Origin: CAZFAP01 sp964516325
GTDB lineage: Bacteria; Auribacterota; JABMQX01
Length of the DNA: 64,000 bases
Assembly: GCA_964516325.1 (NCBI GenBank)
Contig: CAZFAP010000003.1
Coordinates: 14,990-78,989 of the forward strand
Reading direction: 5' to 3'
In this document: in pieces, positions 41,497-49,790 of the stretch
Layout: each line of letters starts with the position of its first letter
Numbering within the stretch: the first letter of the stretch is position 1
The notes under the pieces: generated by a model
Databases searched by the model: none
What the model saw: the letters and a program-made list of their open reading frames with translations, nothing else
What the model was told of the DNA's origin: nothing
Position numbers and translations under genes: made by a program

Positions 41497-42335
41497 GCCT
41501 TTCGGACACAAAATCGCTTCTGTTCGCTGCAAGGTCAAACGGCTATGCCGTCGGGGCATTCACCGTCTGGGACATGGAATCGGTTCAGGCGGTCATCGGC
41601 GCCGCGGAATCTCTCAAGCTGTCGGTCATCGCGCAGGTCGGTCCCTGGGAGGCGGATTTTGCGGGAATGGAGCTTCTCGCGGAAATCGTCAAGCACGTCG
41701 CGCTTCGCGGTTCGATCCCAGTTGCTCTGCACCTCGACCACGGCGAGAGCTTCGAGCGCGCCATGCAAGCCATTCATTGCGGCTTCACCTCCGTGATGAT
41801 TGACGCATCGAATCTTCCATTCGAGGAGAACGTGGCGATCACGCGGGAAGTTGTGAAGTGCGCCCACGCTGCGGGAGTGAGCGTCGAGGGGGAAATTGGG
41901 ATGGTCGGAGGAGGAATACATTCTGCGGAGATCGGGGGAGAGCCGCCAATGACGGATCCGGAGCAAGCGGCGCAATTTGTTGCCGAAACCGGAGTTGACG
42001 CCCTGGCTGTCGCCATCGGAAACGCTCACGGGTTCTACAAAGCTCCGCCCAAGCTCGATTTCGACCGACTGACGCAAATCGCCGGGAGAGTTCCCATTCC
42101 TCTCGTCCTCCACGGCGGCACGGGAATTCCCGACGACGCCATCCGCGAAGCGATCAAACGCGGCATCGCGAAAATAAACGTCTGCACCGAATTTGTCGCC
42201 GCCTTCGGAAAGACTTTCCAGGAAGTCCAATCCCGCCCCGATTTCGCTTACAACGTCCCAAAACTCTTCACCGAACCCCGCCGCCGGGCAATGGATCTAA
42301 TCACAGAAAAAGTCAGGCTGTTCGGTGGGAGATAG
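41493..42335 (+). CDS. Class II ketose-bisphosphate aldolase
   Basis: A 280-residue class II aldolase (fructose/tagatose-bisphosphate type). The first metal His is in VALHLDHGESFERA, GEIGMVGG and NAHGFYK follow, and VLHGGTGIPDDAIREAIKRGIAKINVCTEF is the family C-terminal block with the metal His and phosphate-binding Gly residues. The GTG start at 41493 overlaps the TGA of the PfkB kinase (GTGA) and has a GGGAG site. Kinase plus aldolase would split a hexose or similar phosphate into triose phosphates. The sugar is not evident from the sequence. Confidence 0.88.
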   Translation: MSLSDTKSLLFAARSNGYAVGAFTVWDMESVQAVIGAAESLKLSVIAQVGPWEADFAGMELLAEIVKHVALRGSIPVALHLDHGESFERAMQAIHCGFTSVMIDASNLPFEENVAITREVVKCAHAAGVSVEGEIGMVGGGIHSAEIGGEPPMTDPEQAAQFVAETGVDALAVAIGNAHGFYKAPPKLDFDRLTQIAGRVPIPLVLHGGTGIPDDAIREAIKRGIAKINVCTEFVAAFGKTFQEVQSRPDFAYNVPKLFTEPRRRAMDLITEKVRLFGGR

Positions 42336-42397
42336 CGACCCTTGGTCCCGAGTCGGGCGTGCATCCCTCTTCTCCTCCGCCGGCCAACGCGCGGAGG

Positions 42398-43381
42398 TTA
42401 CTGGGGTGAGACAATGTCGCCTTTGACCGACGAGTAATCGGGCTTTCGGTCGCGGTGAGACCCGCGTTCGACGATCACCTTGTCGAAGAAGACCTTGATG
42501 CCGGTGGCATCTTGAATTACCGGAGTGTTCATGAGGTGATAATGGATATGCGGCTCGGAGGAGTTGCCGGAATTCCCGCAGAGACCGATGACCTCGCCCC
42601 GCTTGACCTTTTGACCCTCCCTGACCTTGGTGCTCCCCAACTTTAGATGCGCGATGACCGAAACTTCATATTCGCTGTGCTGGATGAACACAGCATTTCC
42701 GAGAGCCGAGTAGGGATTCATCGAGCCAGGGAGGTTGTCTCTCACGCCGGTGATGACGTCGGTTACCACGCCATCCGCCGGCGCCAGGACTTCTCTCCCG
42801 AAGGCGTAATAATCCTCGTTTTTCGTTCCGTCTCCTTTTCGCGTTTTGCCGTCGTCTCCGACGCCCAGGAAATCGAATGCGAACCTCTGGTTGGGCACGT
42901 CGTGATGTTGATTCAACTCCTTCGTATCTCCGCCCCATTGCACAAACCATCCTCCTTTGAAGGGAAGCGAAAGAGCGGTTTTGTTCCTTTCGAGGACGGG
43001 AACGTCGGCCGTATGCGGTAGGAACCACAATCCGATGATTTTATCGTCCCCATTGAGAACGAGCTTGATATCGAGGACGCCCCGCTCAAAATAGGCTGGA
43101 ATCACCGCCTGATTCGGCGGGTTGAATCTCGCCTGTCCCAGGTTCTTTATCTCGCCAAGCTCCTTGAGCAACCCGTCGAAAAACACCTTCGCTTTCTCTT
43201 CCGGGAGAGCCTCCAGCATCGCCTGGCTGAAATCCTGCCGGAGTGTCGCGTAATCCCTCCTGTTCATCGCCTCGATCATCCGCCGGGCGACTTCCTGGAA
43301 CCGTGAAACGGGGTCGGAACCCGCCGCGAAGGCGGCTACGCCCAGGAGAACCGCCAGGAGGGCTTTTCTGGCTCGTTTCAT
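42398..43381 (-). CDS. M23 metallopeptidase with DUF3887-like N-terminal domain
   Basis: A 327-residue secreted protein (signal KALLAVLLGVAAFAAG, GAGGT site, ATG 43381). Residues 25-110 (RMIEAMNRRDYATLRQDFSQAMLEALPEEKAKVFFDGLLKELG) resemble DUF3887. The C-terminal half is an M23/LytM peptidase: QHHDVPNQRFAFDFLG supplies the first metal His and Asp, and SEPHIHYHL the HxH motif. LPADG-like segment VLAPADGVVTDV and GNAVFIQHSEYEVSVIAHLK are the usual M23 core. Such enzymes cut peptidoglycan cross-links or peptides. A divergent ThuA gene lies 220 bases away. Confidence 0.83.
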   Translation of the reverse strand: MKRARKALLAVLLGVAAFAAGSDPVSRFQEVARRMIEAMNRRDYATLRQDFSQAMLEALPEEKAKVFFDGLLKELGEIKNLGQARFNPPNQAVIPAYFERGVLDIKLVLNGDDKIIGLWFLPHTADVPVLERNKTALSLPFKGGWFVQWGGDTKELNQHHDVPNQRFAFDFLGVGDDGKTRKGDGTKNEDYYAFGREVLAPADGVVTDVITGVRDNLPGSMNPYSALGNAVFIQHSEYEVSVIAHLKLGSTKVREGQKVKRGEVIGLCGNSGNSSEPHIHYHLMNTPVIQDATGIKVFFDKVIVERGSHRDRKPDYSSVKGDIVSPQ

Positions 43382-43604
43382 CGTTTTACCTCGCGATGTC
43401 TCGCACATTCCGTCGGACCACAGCACTCAAAAATTCGGTCCGAACATTACCGCGGGATTTCGGCGCGGGATTGAACAATGAATGCGAAGTTGTCCCCCAT
43501 TTTGCCCAAATCTGGTAAACTGACGCAAGACAAGTTGAGTTTTGACAACGACCGTCACAGACGCACAACTGCGTTCAACCCCTACACGGCTGAGGAGGAC
43601 TCCC

Positions 43605-44333
43605 ATGGTCTTGATTCTCATTCTGACGCTTCTCCTGCCCACCGTTTCGGCGGCGGAGACTGTGAAAACGAAGCCGATCCGCGTTCTGCTCGTTACCGGG
43701 GCTGAGCATCCGGCGCACAAATGGCAGGAGAACAGCCAGGCGATACGAGCCGCGCTCGCGGGTTCCGAACGGTTCGACGTTCGTGTCTCGGAAGACCCGG
43801 AGATTCTGGCGACACCAATCGCGGAACGGTACGACGTGATCGTCCTGAATTACTGCAACTGGGAGATTCCGTCGCCGAGAAAGGAGGCGCTCGAGAATCT
43901 CGCAAGCTTTGTCAAGAGCGGGAAAGGGTTGGTCGTCATTCATTTCTCATCCGGGGCGTTTCCGGACTGGGCAGAATATCCGAAGCTAATCGGGCGGGTC
44001 TGGGATAAGGTGCGAACGCACGATCCGTACGGGAGCTTTCAGGTGAAGGTCGTGGACAGGGGGCACCCGATCACCCGCAAGCTGAGCGATTTTGAGATTA
44101 GCGACGAACTTTATTTCTGCCTGACGGGCGAAACCGAGGTGAAAGTCCTCCTAACCGCCCGGTCAAAGGTCACGGGAAAGGACGAGCCGATGGGCTTCGT
44201 GTTTCAATACGGGGCGGGCAGGGTCTTTCACACGCCGTTGGGGCACGATGTGAAGGGCCTGACCTCCTCGGGTTTCACTGAGCTTCTCCGACGCGGTTGC
44301 GAATGGGCAGGAACCGGGAATGTGAAGGACTGA
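43605..44333 (+). CDS. ThuA-domain protein
   Basis: A 242-residue secreted protein (signal MVLILILTLLLPTVSAA, ATG 43605 behind GGAGG). The ThuA fold (glutamine-amidotransferase-like) shows IRVLLVTGAEHPAHKWQENSQAI, DVIVLNYCNWEIPSPRKEALENLASFVKSGKGLVVIHFSSGAF and the C-terminal YGAGRVFHTPLGHDV. ThuA is linked to trehalose or other disaccharide use, but the reaction of most members is unknown. The GTG- and ATG-rich frame upstream of 43605 has no homology, so I use the later start. It fits the sugar-degrading profile of the window. Confidence 0.82.
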   Translation: MVLILILTLLLPTVSAAETVKTKPIRVLLVTGAEHPAHKWQENSQAIRAALAGSERFDVRVSEDPEILATPIAERYDVIVLNYCNWEIPSPRKEALENLASFVKSGKGLVVIHFSSGAFPDWAEYPKLIGRVWDKVRTHDPYGSFQVKVVDRGHPITRKLSDFEISDELYFCLTGETEVKVLLTARSKVTGKDEPMGFVFQYGAGRVFHTPLGHDVKGLTSSGFTELLRRGCEWAGTGNVKD

Positions 44334-44571
44334 TGAGGCATCTTGGAGAGCCATCGGCGCGACGATGATTTTGGGGCGGCTGGGGGGCCAATTGAAAGGG
44401 GCGTGGGACGGCCCCTGAGGGCAAGGACCGCAATCCTTTGTTTCTCGATTAAACCTACCATTGCCCGCGAACGTTTTTACAGGATAGTCGCCGAAGTGTT
44501 TCTTGGCAAAGAGGGCCGGGGCTTGGACTACCCCGGGTCGGAAACGGTAAACAAACGAAAAGGAGGGTACT

Positions 44572-45261
44572 ATGAGAGCATCACGGACGCGAAACATCGC
44601 CATGGGGGTTGCTGCGCTCCTATGCGTCGTGGCGATGGGCTTGCTGTTAGCACCAAGGGCATTCTCGGAAGAGGGCCGCCCGCAGCGTGAGCCGATTCCC
44701 CCCGAGAAGCTGAAGGAAATCAGGGAGGCGCAGGCGAAATGCGTAGCTGCGATTGCAGAGGTCAAGGGCGAGGATGTTGACAAGGTCGTCAAGGCGTTCA
44801 CAGCGGCACGCCAGGAGTATCAGGACAAGGCCGCCGCGCTGCCCCGGGGCCAAGAAGGGATGCAGCAGAGGCGTGAGCTTTCCGAGAAATCTCTCGCCGG
44901 TCTGAAGGAAGCTTTGACAAAGGCAGTGGGGGCTGAAAAGACCGAGAAAATCATCGGTATTTTTAACCCGTTCGGCATGTCGAGCTTCTTCCTCGACAGG
45001 ATGGTTGGCGACCTCATCGCGTTCCAGCTCCCGAAGGAGAAATTTGAGAAGGCGATGGTCTGCGTACTCAACTACAGCAAGGACCTTGGCAAAGCCATGG
45101 AGGAGGCGAGGCAAAGCGGCTCCTTTGAAGCAGTGCGTGAGAAAAGAGAGAAACTCAACGAAGCCCTGAACACCGAAATGGCGAAGCTCCTCAGCGAAGA
45201 GCAGATGGCGAAGTGGAAGGAGAGCACTTCCAGGCCATTCGGCGGGCGTCGGCAGCAATAG
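44572..45261 (+). CDS. Secreted helical protein, paralogue A
   Basis: A 229-residue secreted protein (GGAGG site; signal GVAALLCVVAMGLLLAPRAFS). The mature protein is highly helical and charged and belongs to no family I know. It shares with the protein at 45709-46383 the segments AARQEYQDKAAALP, SSFFLDRMVGDLIAFQ, KAMEEARQSGSFEAVREK and LSEEQMAKWKE. The SEEQ-like ending recalls the LTxxQ proteins (Spy/CpxP) but the match is too short to assign. It stands alone upstream of a strong terminator (45331-45380), so each paralogue may be a separate transcription unit. Confidence 0.7.
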   Translation: MRASRTRNIAMGVAALLCVVAMGLLLAPRAFSEEGRPQREPIPPEKLKEIREAQAKCVAAIAEVKGEDVDKVVKAFTAARQEYQDKAAALPRGQEGMQQRRELSEKSLAGLKEALTKAVGAEKTEKIIGIFNPFGMSSFFLDRMVGDLIAFQLPKEKFEKAMVCVLNYSKDLGKAMEEARQSGSFEAVREKREKLNEALNTEMAKLLSEEQMAKWKESTSRPFGGRRQQ

Positions 45262-45330
45262 ACACGCGGCGGCTTTCGGAGTTGGTAGCGCGCCCTGCAT
45301 TTTGCGCGGCGCTCGGTATTGACAAAGTAA

Positions 45331-45380
45331 GCGGGAGGGAACCCCGCCCTCGGCGGGGCTCCCTCCCGCTTTGTTTCTTT
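45331..45380 (+). terminator. Strong rho-independent terminator
   Basis: Arms of 18 bases (45331-45348 and 45352-45369) pair with one mismatch around a 3-base loop, then TTTGTTTCTTTT follows. The stem is almost all GC. It closes the transcript of paralogue A; the AAAG upstream and CTTT downstream could also pair, so it may act in both directions. Confidence 0.9.
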
Positions 45381-45708
45381 TGCGACTCCATAAGACTTCA
45401 AGGGCTTTCTCACGCAAAGTCCGCTGCGGACCCGCTTGAATGATTTGCGGCGACGGCGCTCCGACAACTGAATGAGTCTGTCCGGTCTCTCCGCATGAAG
45501 CAATTGTAAGTGAGCCTTTCCCTGGCATCAGGGATTTGCTATGATGCCGGACGAAGAAGCATGCTGCGGCTGCCATGCCTAAGAGCTTTCGCAGGGCACA
45601 TGGTCGCCTAATTCGCTCTGCCGGTCGCGGCATGCGAGGACGGTCACCTTTTTCAAAGCAAAGCGGGGTCCAAACGAAAGTGAACCCACTAACGGAAAGG
45701 AGGTTGTC

Positions 45709-46383
45709 ATGGCTTTATTGCTTAAAAGAGTCGGGTCAGTGAAAGCCGCATGGATTGCGATCATCGTGGGTTTTATCGTCACTATGGTGGCATCGCCGTC
45801 CCGCGCACAGGAGCAGGAACAAGAACGATGGAAATTGTTCGTGACCCCGCCGGAGAATGCGAGGACGGTCTGGTTCATCCAGGCGAGGCATATCGCATCA
45901 GAACTCGGGCTTGAGCAGGACGGGGCACGCGAGCTCACACGCCGGTACATTTCCGCGAGGCAGGAGCATCTCAAGAAAGCGGAAGCCTTGCCCAAGGAAC
46001 CGGAGTCTATGCGTAAGTTCATGGAGATCAGAGATGAAGCGGCGTCGGCCCTTGAGAAATCTCTGGTGGAGGCTCTCGGCGAGGAGAAAGGGAAGAAGGC
46101 TTCGGCTTCACTCGGCGGGTTCAGCTTCTTCTTCGATCACATCGTGGCAGACATCCTGGCCGCTCAGACGAAGGCCCTGACCGCCGCCTTCAAATATGAA
46201 GGAACGGCTATCAAGGCAATGAAGGAGGCACGCGAATCCGGCTCCTGGGAAGGAATGCGGGAAAAGCTGAAGGCCCCCGTCGTGGAACTTGAGAAGCAAG
46301 CCGCCTCGATTTACAGCGAACAGCAGTTGAAGGAATGGCAGGAGAAGTACGGCTGGTTTTTCGAGAGAATCCTTTCGGAGTGA
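45709..46383 (+). CDS. Secreted helical protein, paralogue B
   Basis: A 224-residue secreted protein (AAGGAGG site; signal AAWIAIIVGFIVTMVASPSRA). It shares order and spacing of motifs with paralogue A: ARQEHLKKAEALP, FSFFFDHIVADILAAQ, KAMKEARESGSWEGMREK and YSEQQLKEWQEK. Both are helical and charged after the signal and about 200 residues when mature. The function is unknown; candidates are a periplasmic chaperone or an envelope stress sensor component, as in Spy-like proteins, but no cofactor or catalytic motif is seen. The neighbouring GH172-like gene lies about 250 bases downstream. Confidence 0.7.
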   Translation: MALLLKRVGSVKAAWIAIIVGFIVTMVASPSRAQEQEQERWKLFVTPPENARTVWFIQARHIASELGLEQDGARELTRRYISARQEHLKKAEALPKEPESMRKFMEIRDEAASALEKSLVEALGEEKGKKASASLGGFSFFFDHIVADILAAQTKALTAAFKYEGTAIKAMKEARESGSWEGMREKLKAPVVELEKQAASIYSEQQLKEWQEKYGWFFERILSE

Positions 46384-46629
46384 GGCGCATCCTCCCCGGG
46401 TTTCGAAGTCTTATCCTGAACTGGGAAACGAAGCCCCCGGAAGGAATCCCTGTTCGGATGTCACGCCCTGTGAAAGAGTCGTGCGTCTGCATGGAGCCTT
46501 GGCGAGAATTAAGTCAAAGAGGTGCCATAGCGCCTCACTGCCAGGGGTTGCTTCCGGGGACCATGCTGGGCAGAGGGAGCGCTTTGGGCTGCACGCGAGC
46601 CGCCAGGTTCATCGTCAAGGAGAAGTCTT

Positions 46630-47682
46630 ATGTTCACAGCGGGCATTGTCTCGGGTCTTTCTGGGCTTCCGCTGTTGTCTGACGCACAATCGCGCTCCAT
46701 CTCTGCCGAGAATCCGACAGGCGAGAAAGGGGGCGGGGCGAAGGAGGTTCCCGGACCAGACAACCCGGGGTCGGAACTCGGAAGGGGCTGGAAGGTTCGC
46801 CCGTGCATGACGCTGGAGAAGGGGGCGACCATCACGCTCGCGGATATCAAGGGACCAGGCGTCATCCAGCACATCTGGATGACGGTCAGCGAGAAAGCGT
46901 ACCGCGACTGCGTTCTCCGGTTCTTCTGGGATTCGGAACAGACCCCGTCAATCGAAGTCCCCCTCGGCGATTTCTTCTGCAACGGGCATGCGATTCGCTG
47001 CAAGGTCAACTCCCTTCCGGTGGCGGTGAATCCATCGGGCGGGTTCAACTGCTATCTTCCCCTGCCGTTCCGCTCCCGCGCGCAAATCACCATCGAGAAC
47101 CAGCGCTGGGAAAACATCGAGGGTTTCTACTACCAGATCAACTACTCGCTCACGGAGATTCCCGAAAACGCCGCGTATCTCCACGCTCAATGGCGGCGTT
47201 CGATGACCTCGCGACAAAACCCAGAGCATGTCATTCTCGACGGAGTGAAGGGACAGGGACATTATGTCGGGACTTACCTTGCCTGGACTCAGTTCTCGGA
47301 CGGCTGGTGGGGCGAAGGAGAAGTGAAGTTCTACATTGACGGGGATAAGGAGCATCCGACGATATGCGGCACGGGAACGGAGGATTATTTCGGGGGAGCA
47401 TGGTGCTTTGACGAGACTTACTCGACGGCGTTCCTCGGGTATCCTCTCTGGGTGAGAGAGCCGGGGCAAGTCCCCAAGCACGGGATGTACCGCTGGCACA
47501 TCATGGACCCGATCCGATTTGCGAGCGACCTGCGGGTTACGATTCAGGCGTTAGGCTGGTGGCCGAACAAGAAATATCAGCCCCTGACCGACGACATTGC
47601 ATCCGTCGCCTACTGGTATCAGACCGAGCCGCACGCCCCGTTTCCGGCGATGCTGCCGATGCAGGAGCGCTGGCCGCGATAG
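46630..47682 (+). CDS. DUF2961/GH172-like secreted protein
   Basis: A 350-residue secreted protein starting at ATG 46630 behind AAGGAG; residues 1-25 are hydrophobic and signal-like. The rest matches DUF2961: TLADIKGPGVIQHIWMT, RFFWDSEQTPSIEVPLGDFFCNGH, YYQINYSLTEIPENAAYLHAQWRR, GHYVGTYLAW and ICGTGTEDYFGGAW, the most conserved block. DUF2961 now includes GH172 alpha-D-fructofuranosidase and difructose-anhydride enzymes; acidic residues in the GTGTEDYFG block are candidate catalytic ones. It fits the exported glycan enzymes of this window. No partner gene is evident. Confidence 0.8.
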   Translation: MFTAGIVSGLSGLPLLSDAQSRSISAENPTGEKGGGAKEVPGPDNPGSELGRGWKVRPCMTLEKGATITLADIKGPGVIQHIWMTVSEKAYRDCVLRFFWDSEQTPSIEVPLGDFFCNGHAIRCKVNSLPVAVNPSGGFNCYLPLPFRSRAQITIENQRWENIEGFYYQINYSLTEIPENAAYLHAQWRRSMTSRQNPEHVILDGVKGQGHYVGTYLAWTQFSDGWWGEGEVKFYIDGDKEHPTICGTGTEDYFGGAWCFDETYSTAFLGYPLWVREPGQVPKHGMYRWHIMDPIRFASDLRVTIQALGWWPNKKYQPLTDDIASVAYWYQTEPHAPFPAMLPMQERWPR

Positions 47683-47994
47683 ACAGGCTCAGTGCTTCGC
47701 AAGCCTCTGGTGAACACATATCGGGTCTGCCACACGTGTAGGGACCTGAGGGATTAGGCGGGAAGGTTCTGGGTGGCGAACGGTGCCGCCCTGACACGGC
47801 ATTGGCGCACACAGCCCGGCTTGGGCAGCGCGCCGAACTTTGTGCGCGGCTGCGGGCAGGCAGGGCTACGATATGGCGCCTTTTCAGGGCTTGGCCACCG
47901 AGAAGATGCCAAGCCCCAACGGGGTGAGATAGCTTAGCCCAGGGCAACGCCTTCAGCCCGACCACCGGGTTGGGGTGTGGGGAAAAAGAGCGGT
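47683..47994. repeat. Spacer with CCCAACGGGG/GCCCAGGGC palindromes
   Basis: This 312-base spacer holds no supported gene. Near 47909-47951 it has gccaagccccaacggggtga and agcccagggcaacgcc, palindromic units common as intergenic repeats in planctomycete-like genomes (knowledge from memory). A pairing of agcccagggc with a downstream copy is not seen. Confidence 0.4.
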
Positions 47995-48600
47995 TCATCG
48001 CCATAAGCCTGCCCAAGGTCTCAGCAAGTCCCAGAATTCTGCCGGATTTAGCACTCTGATTCCCAGTTCGCTTAACCGGCTGCGGTGTTTCCAGATCGTG
48101 TTTCGATCCGTTGTGAGGAAGGCGTCACAGTTACCCATGTGGTATTGAAGCAACAGGAGCCGGTCAAAAGGGTCTTGGCGAAAGTCTGCAATCTCCATCA
48201 ACTGCATCTCAAGCCGCTGGAGGTCAGGTGTCAGCTTGAAGCGATGCCGCACGCTCCCTCCCTCACGAACGCGGTCACGGGTTTCCTCCAGCATCACCAA
48301 CCAGACGTCAAGCACATCCAGAGCCCAACGAAGCCGCCTGCTACACCGAGTGAAATCCGTCTCATTCGCCAACTCGGCAAAGCTCAGGGGAGAAACCAGA
48401 AACTGAAAGGCAGCTCGTTCGTTGACCTGAAAAATCCAGCGCAGGGCGCGCAGGTCGGCATCAAGCTGCTCATCGGAAACTCCTTCGGGCACTTCGCCCT
48501 CAAAGATGAATCCGCCCTCATCCTGCAAGAGGTTCAATACGCATGTGTCCAACAGCAACCGGCCCGGAAGCTTGGAGAAATCCTCGGTGGCATCACTCAT
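47995..48600 (-). CDS. PIN-domain-like protein encoded in the restriction operon
   Basis: A 201-residue protein with PIN-like acidic motifs: RLLLDTCVLNLL near residue 15 (first Asp), SPLSFAELANET (Glu) in the middle and NCDAFLTTDRNTIWKH (Asp pair) towards the end. PIN proteins are metal-dependent ribonucleases, many of them toxins. Its ATG at 48598-48600 shares one base with the hsdS stop (TGATG), so it is the last gene of the hsdR-hsdM-hsdS unit. No antitoxin-like small gene flanks it. An extra nuclease in a type I locus recalls anticodon nucleases that respond to restriction failure, but this is inference. Confidence 0.65.
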   Translation of the reverse strand: MSDATEDFSKLPGRLLLDTCVLNLLQDEGGFIFEGEVPEGVSDEQLDADLRALRWIFQVNERAAFQFLVSPLSFAELANETDFTRCSRRLRWALDVLDVWLVMLEETRDRVREGGSVRHRFKLTPDLQRLEMQLMEIADFRQDPFDRLLLLQYHMGNCDAFLTTDRNTIWKHRSRLSELGIRVLNPAEFWDLLRPWAGLWR

Positions 48601-49790
48601 CAGAGTTCTCCTTTGAACGCCCTGTCGAGGATGGAAGGCAGCAGGGCGTCCAGTTCGGCGGCGGTGTCGGCTTGCAGCCGCTTCAGCGCGTCCACCTGGG
48701 CCTGCAGGCCGTCGACATAGGCGACGATCCGGCGCTGGACGGCGAGCGGGGGAAGAGGAACGCGAAGGCCTTTGAGCTTTGCCTGCGAGATCTTCGGCAT
48801 CGTTGAGCTCGTGCCGCCGATCTGACAGCGTATGTACTCGCGTGCCTCAGTGCTGTGAAAGAAGCCGGCTAGAAAACGTGGGGCAATATCATCCGTTCGG
48901 ACCCGGAGTCGGATGAGCAGGTCCGGCATTGCGCAGCGGGGTGGAATGCCCATGTAGACCGCGGCACGGCCCACGAGATCCGGGGTGTTGCCGCGGCTCA
49001 CAAGGACGTCACCGGTTCTCAGCCAGTAGGGCGAGTTGTGGCCAAGGGCAACGTCTGCGCGCTTCGTCTCGAGGGGGTTGAACACGCCCGTGTTTACGGC
49101 ACCGACCTTGGCAAAGCATACGCCACGGCCGAGTGTGGATGCCGGCACGGAAAGGCCGTTCATAAGCGGCTCCGCCAGCAGTCCTGCAAGTACCTCTCTC
49201 CGGACTGAAGGTTCCGAAAGAAACATATCAAACGCTCGGGTTCTGAGCGCGAGCGCCTCCTGGGCGGCTTGGAGGCGGAGGGAGCGCGCCTCGGCGATTT
49301 GAGCGGCCAGGGCCTCGATCCGCGCGACGATCCGGCGCTGCTGCGCCAACGGCGGCAGGGGGATTCCTATCGGCAGGAACCGGTTTGCTCTGAGTTCAGT
49401 CTTGATGCCTCCAGGAACCGCCTGGACAAGGATTTCCCGGAAAGCCGCGCTCCGCAGGAACCACCACAGGTAGTTGATGTCGCCACGTTCCTTGATGATC
49501 TCGTAGGCGCTGTAGTGGATTGTAGCAGCAACAGGTTCTTCATTCTGTTCGGCGTAGATGGCAATGGCGCCTTTGGCCGCATTGATGCCGGAAATCAGCA
49601 GGTCGCCGGGACGAACGAGGATCATGCCGGTTTTCGTTTCGCCATCCGGCCGGAATTCAATCCGCCCATCATTGAACCCAATCTTTGCCACGATGCGGAC
49701 TTTCCCTACCGCCATATCCTCGATGCTTGGCGTCTCCCCCCTTTCGCTCAGCACTTCTGCCAGCTTTACTTTAGGCCACGTCGCGCTCAT
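48600..49790 (-). CDS. hsdS: Type I restriction-modification specificity subunit
   Basis: A 396-residue HsdS with two target-recognition domains and two conserved helical regions. The first repeat begins WPKVKLAEVL and ends LPPLAQQRRIVARIEALAAQIAEARSLRLQA, the second ends VPLPPLAVQRRIVAYVDGLQAQVDALKRLQADTAAELDALLPSILDRAFKGEL. HsdS gives the DNA recognition sequence; both TRDs look complete, so a bipartite site is expected. The ATG at 49790 has AAGGAG and overlaps the hsdM stop by four bases. An open frame upstream to 50003 overlaps hsdM and is not used. Confidence 0.92.
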   Translation of the reverse strand: MSATWPKVKLAEVLSERGETPSIEDMAVGKVRIVAKIGFNDGRIEFRPDGETKTGMILVRPGDLLISGINAAKGAIAIYAEQNEEPVAATIHYSAYEIIKERGDINYLWWFLRSAAFREILVQAVPGGIKTELRANRFLPIGIPLPPLAQQRRIVARIEALAAQIAEARSLRLQAAQEALALRTRAFDMFLSEPSVRREVLAGLLAEPLMNGLSVPASTLGRGVCFAKVGAVNTGVFNPLETKRADVALGHNSPYWLRTGDVLVSRGNTPDLVGRAAVYMGIPPRCAMPDLLIRLRVRTDDIAPRFLAGFFHSTEAREYIRCQIGGTSSTMPKISQAKLKGLRVPLPPLAVQRRIVAYVDGLQAQVDALKRLQADTAAELDALLPSILDRAFKGEL

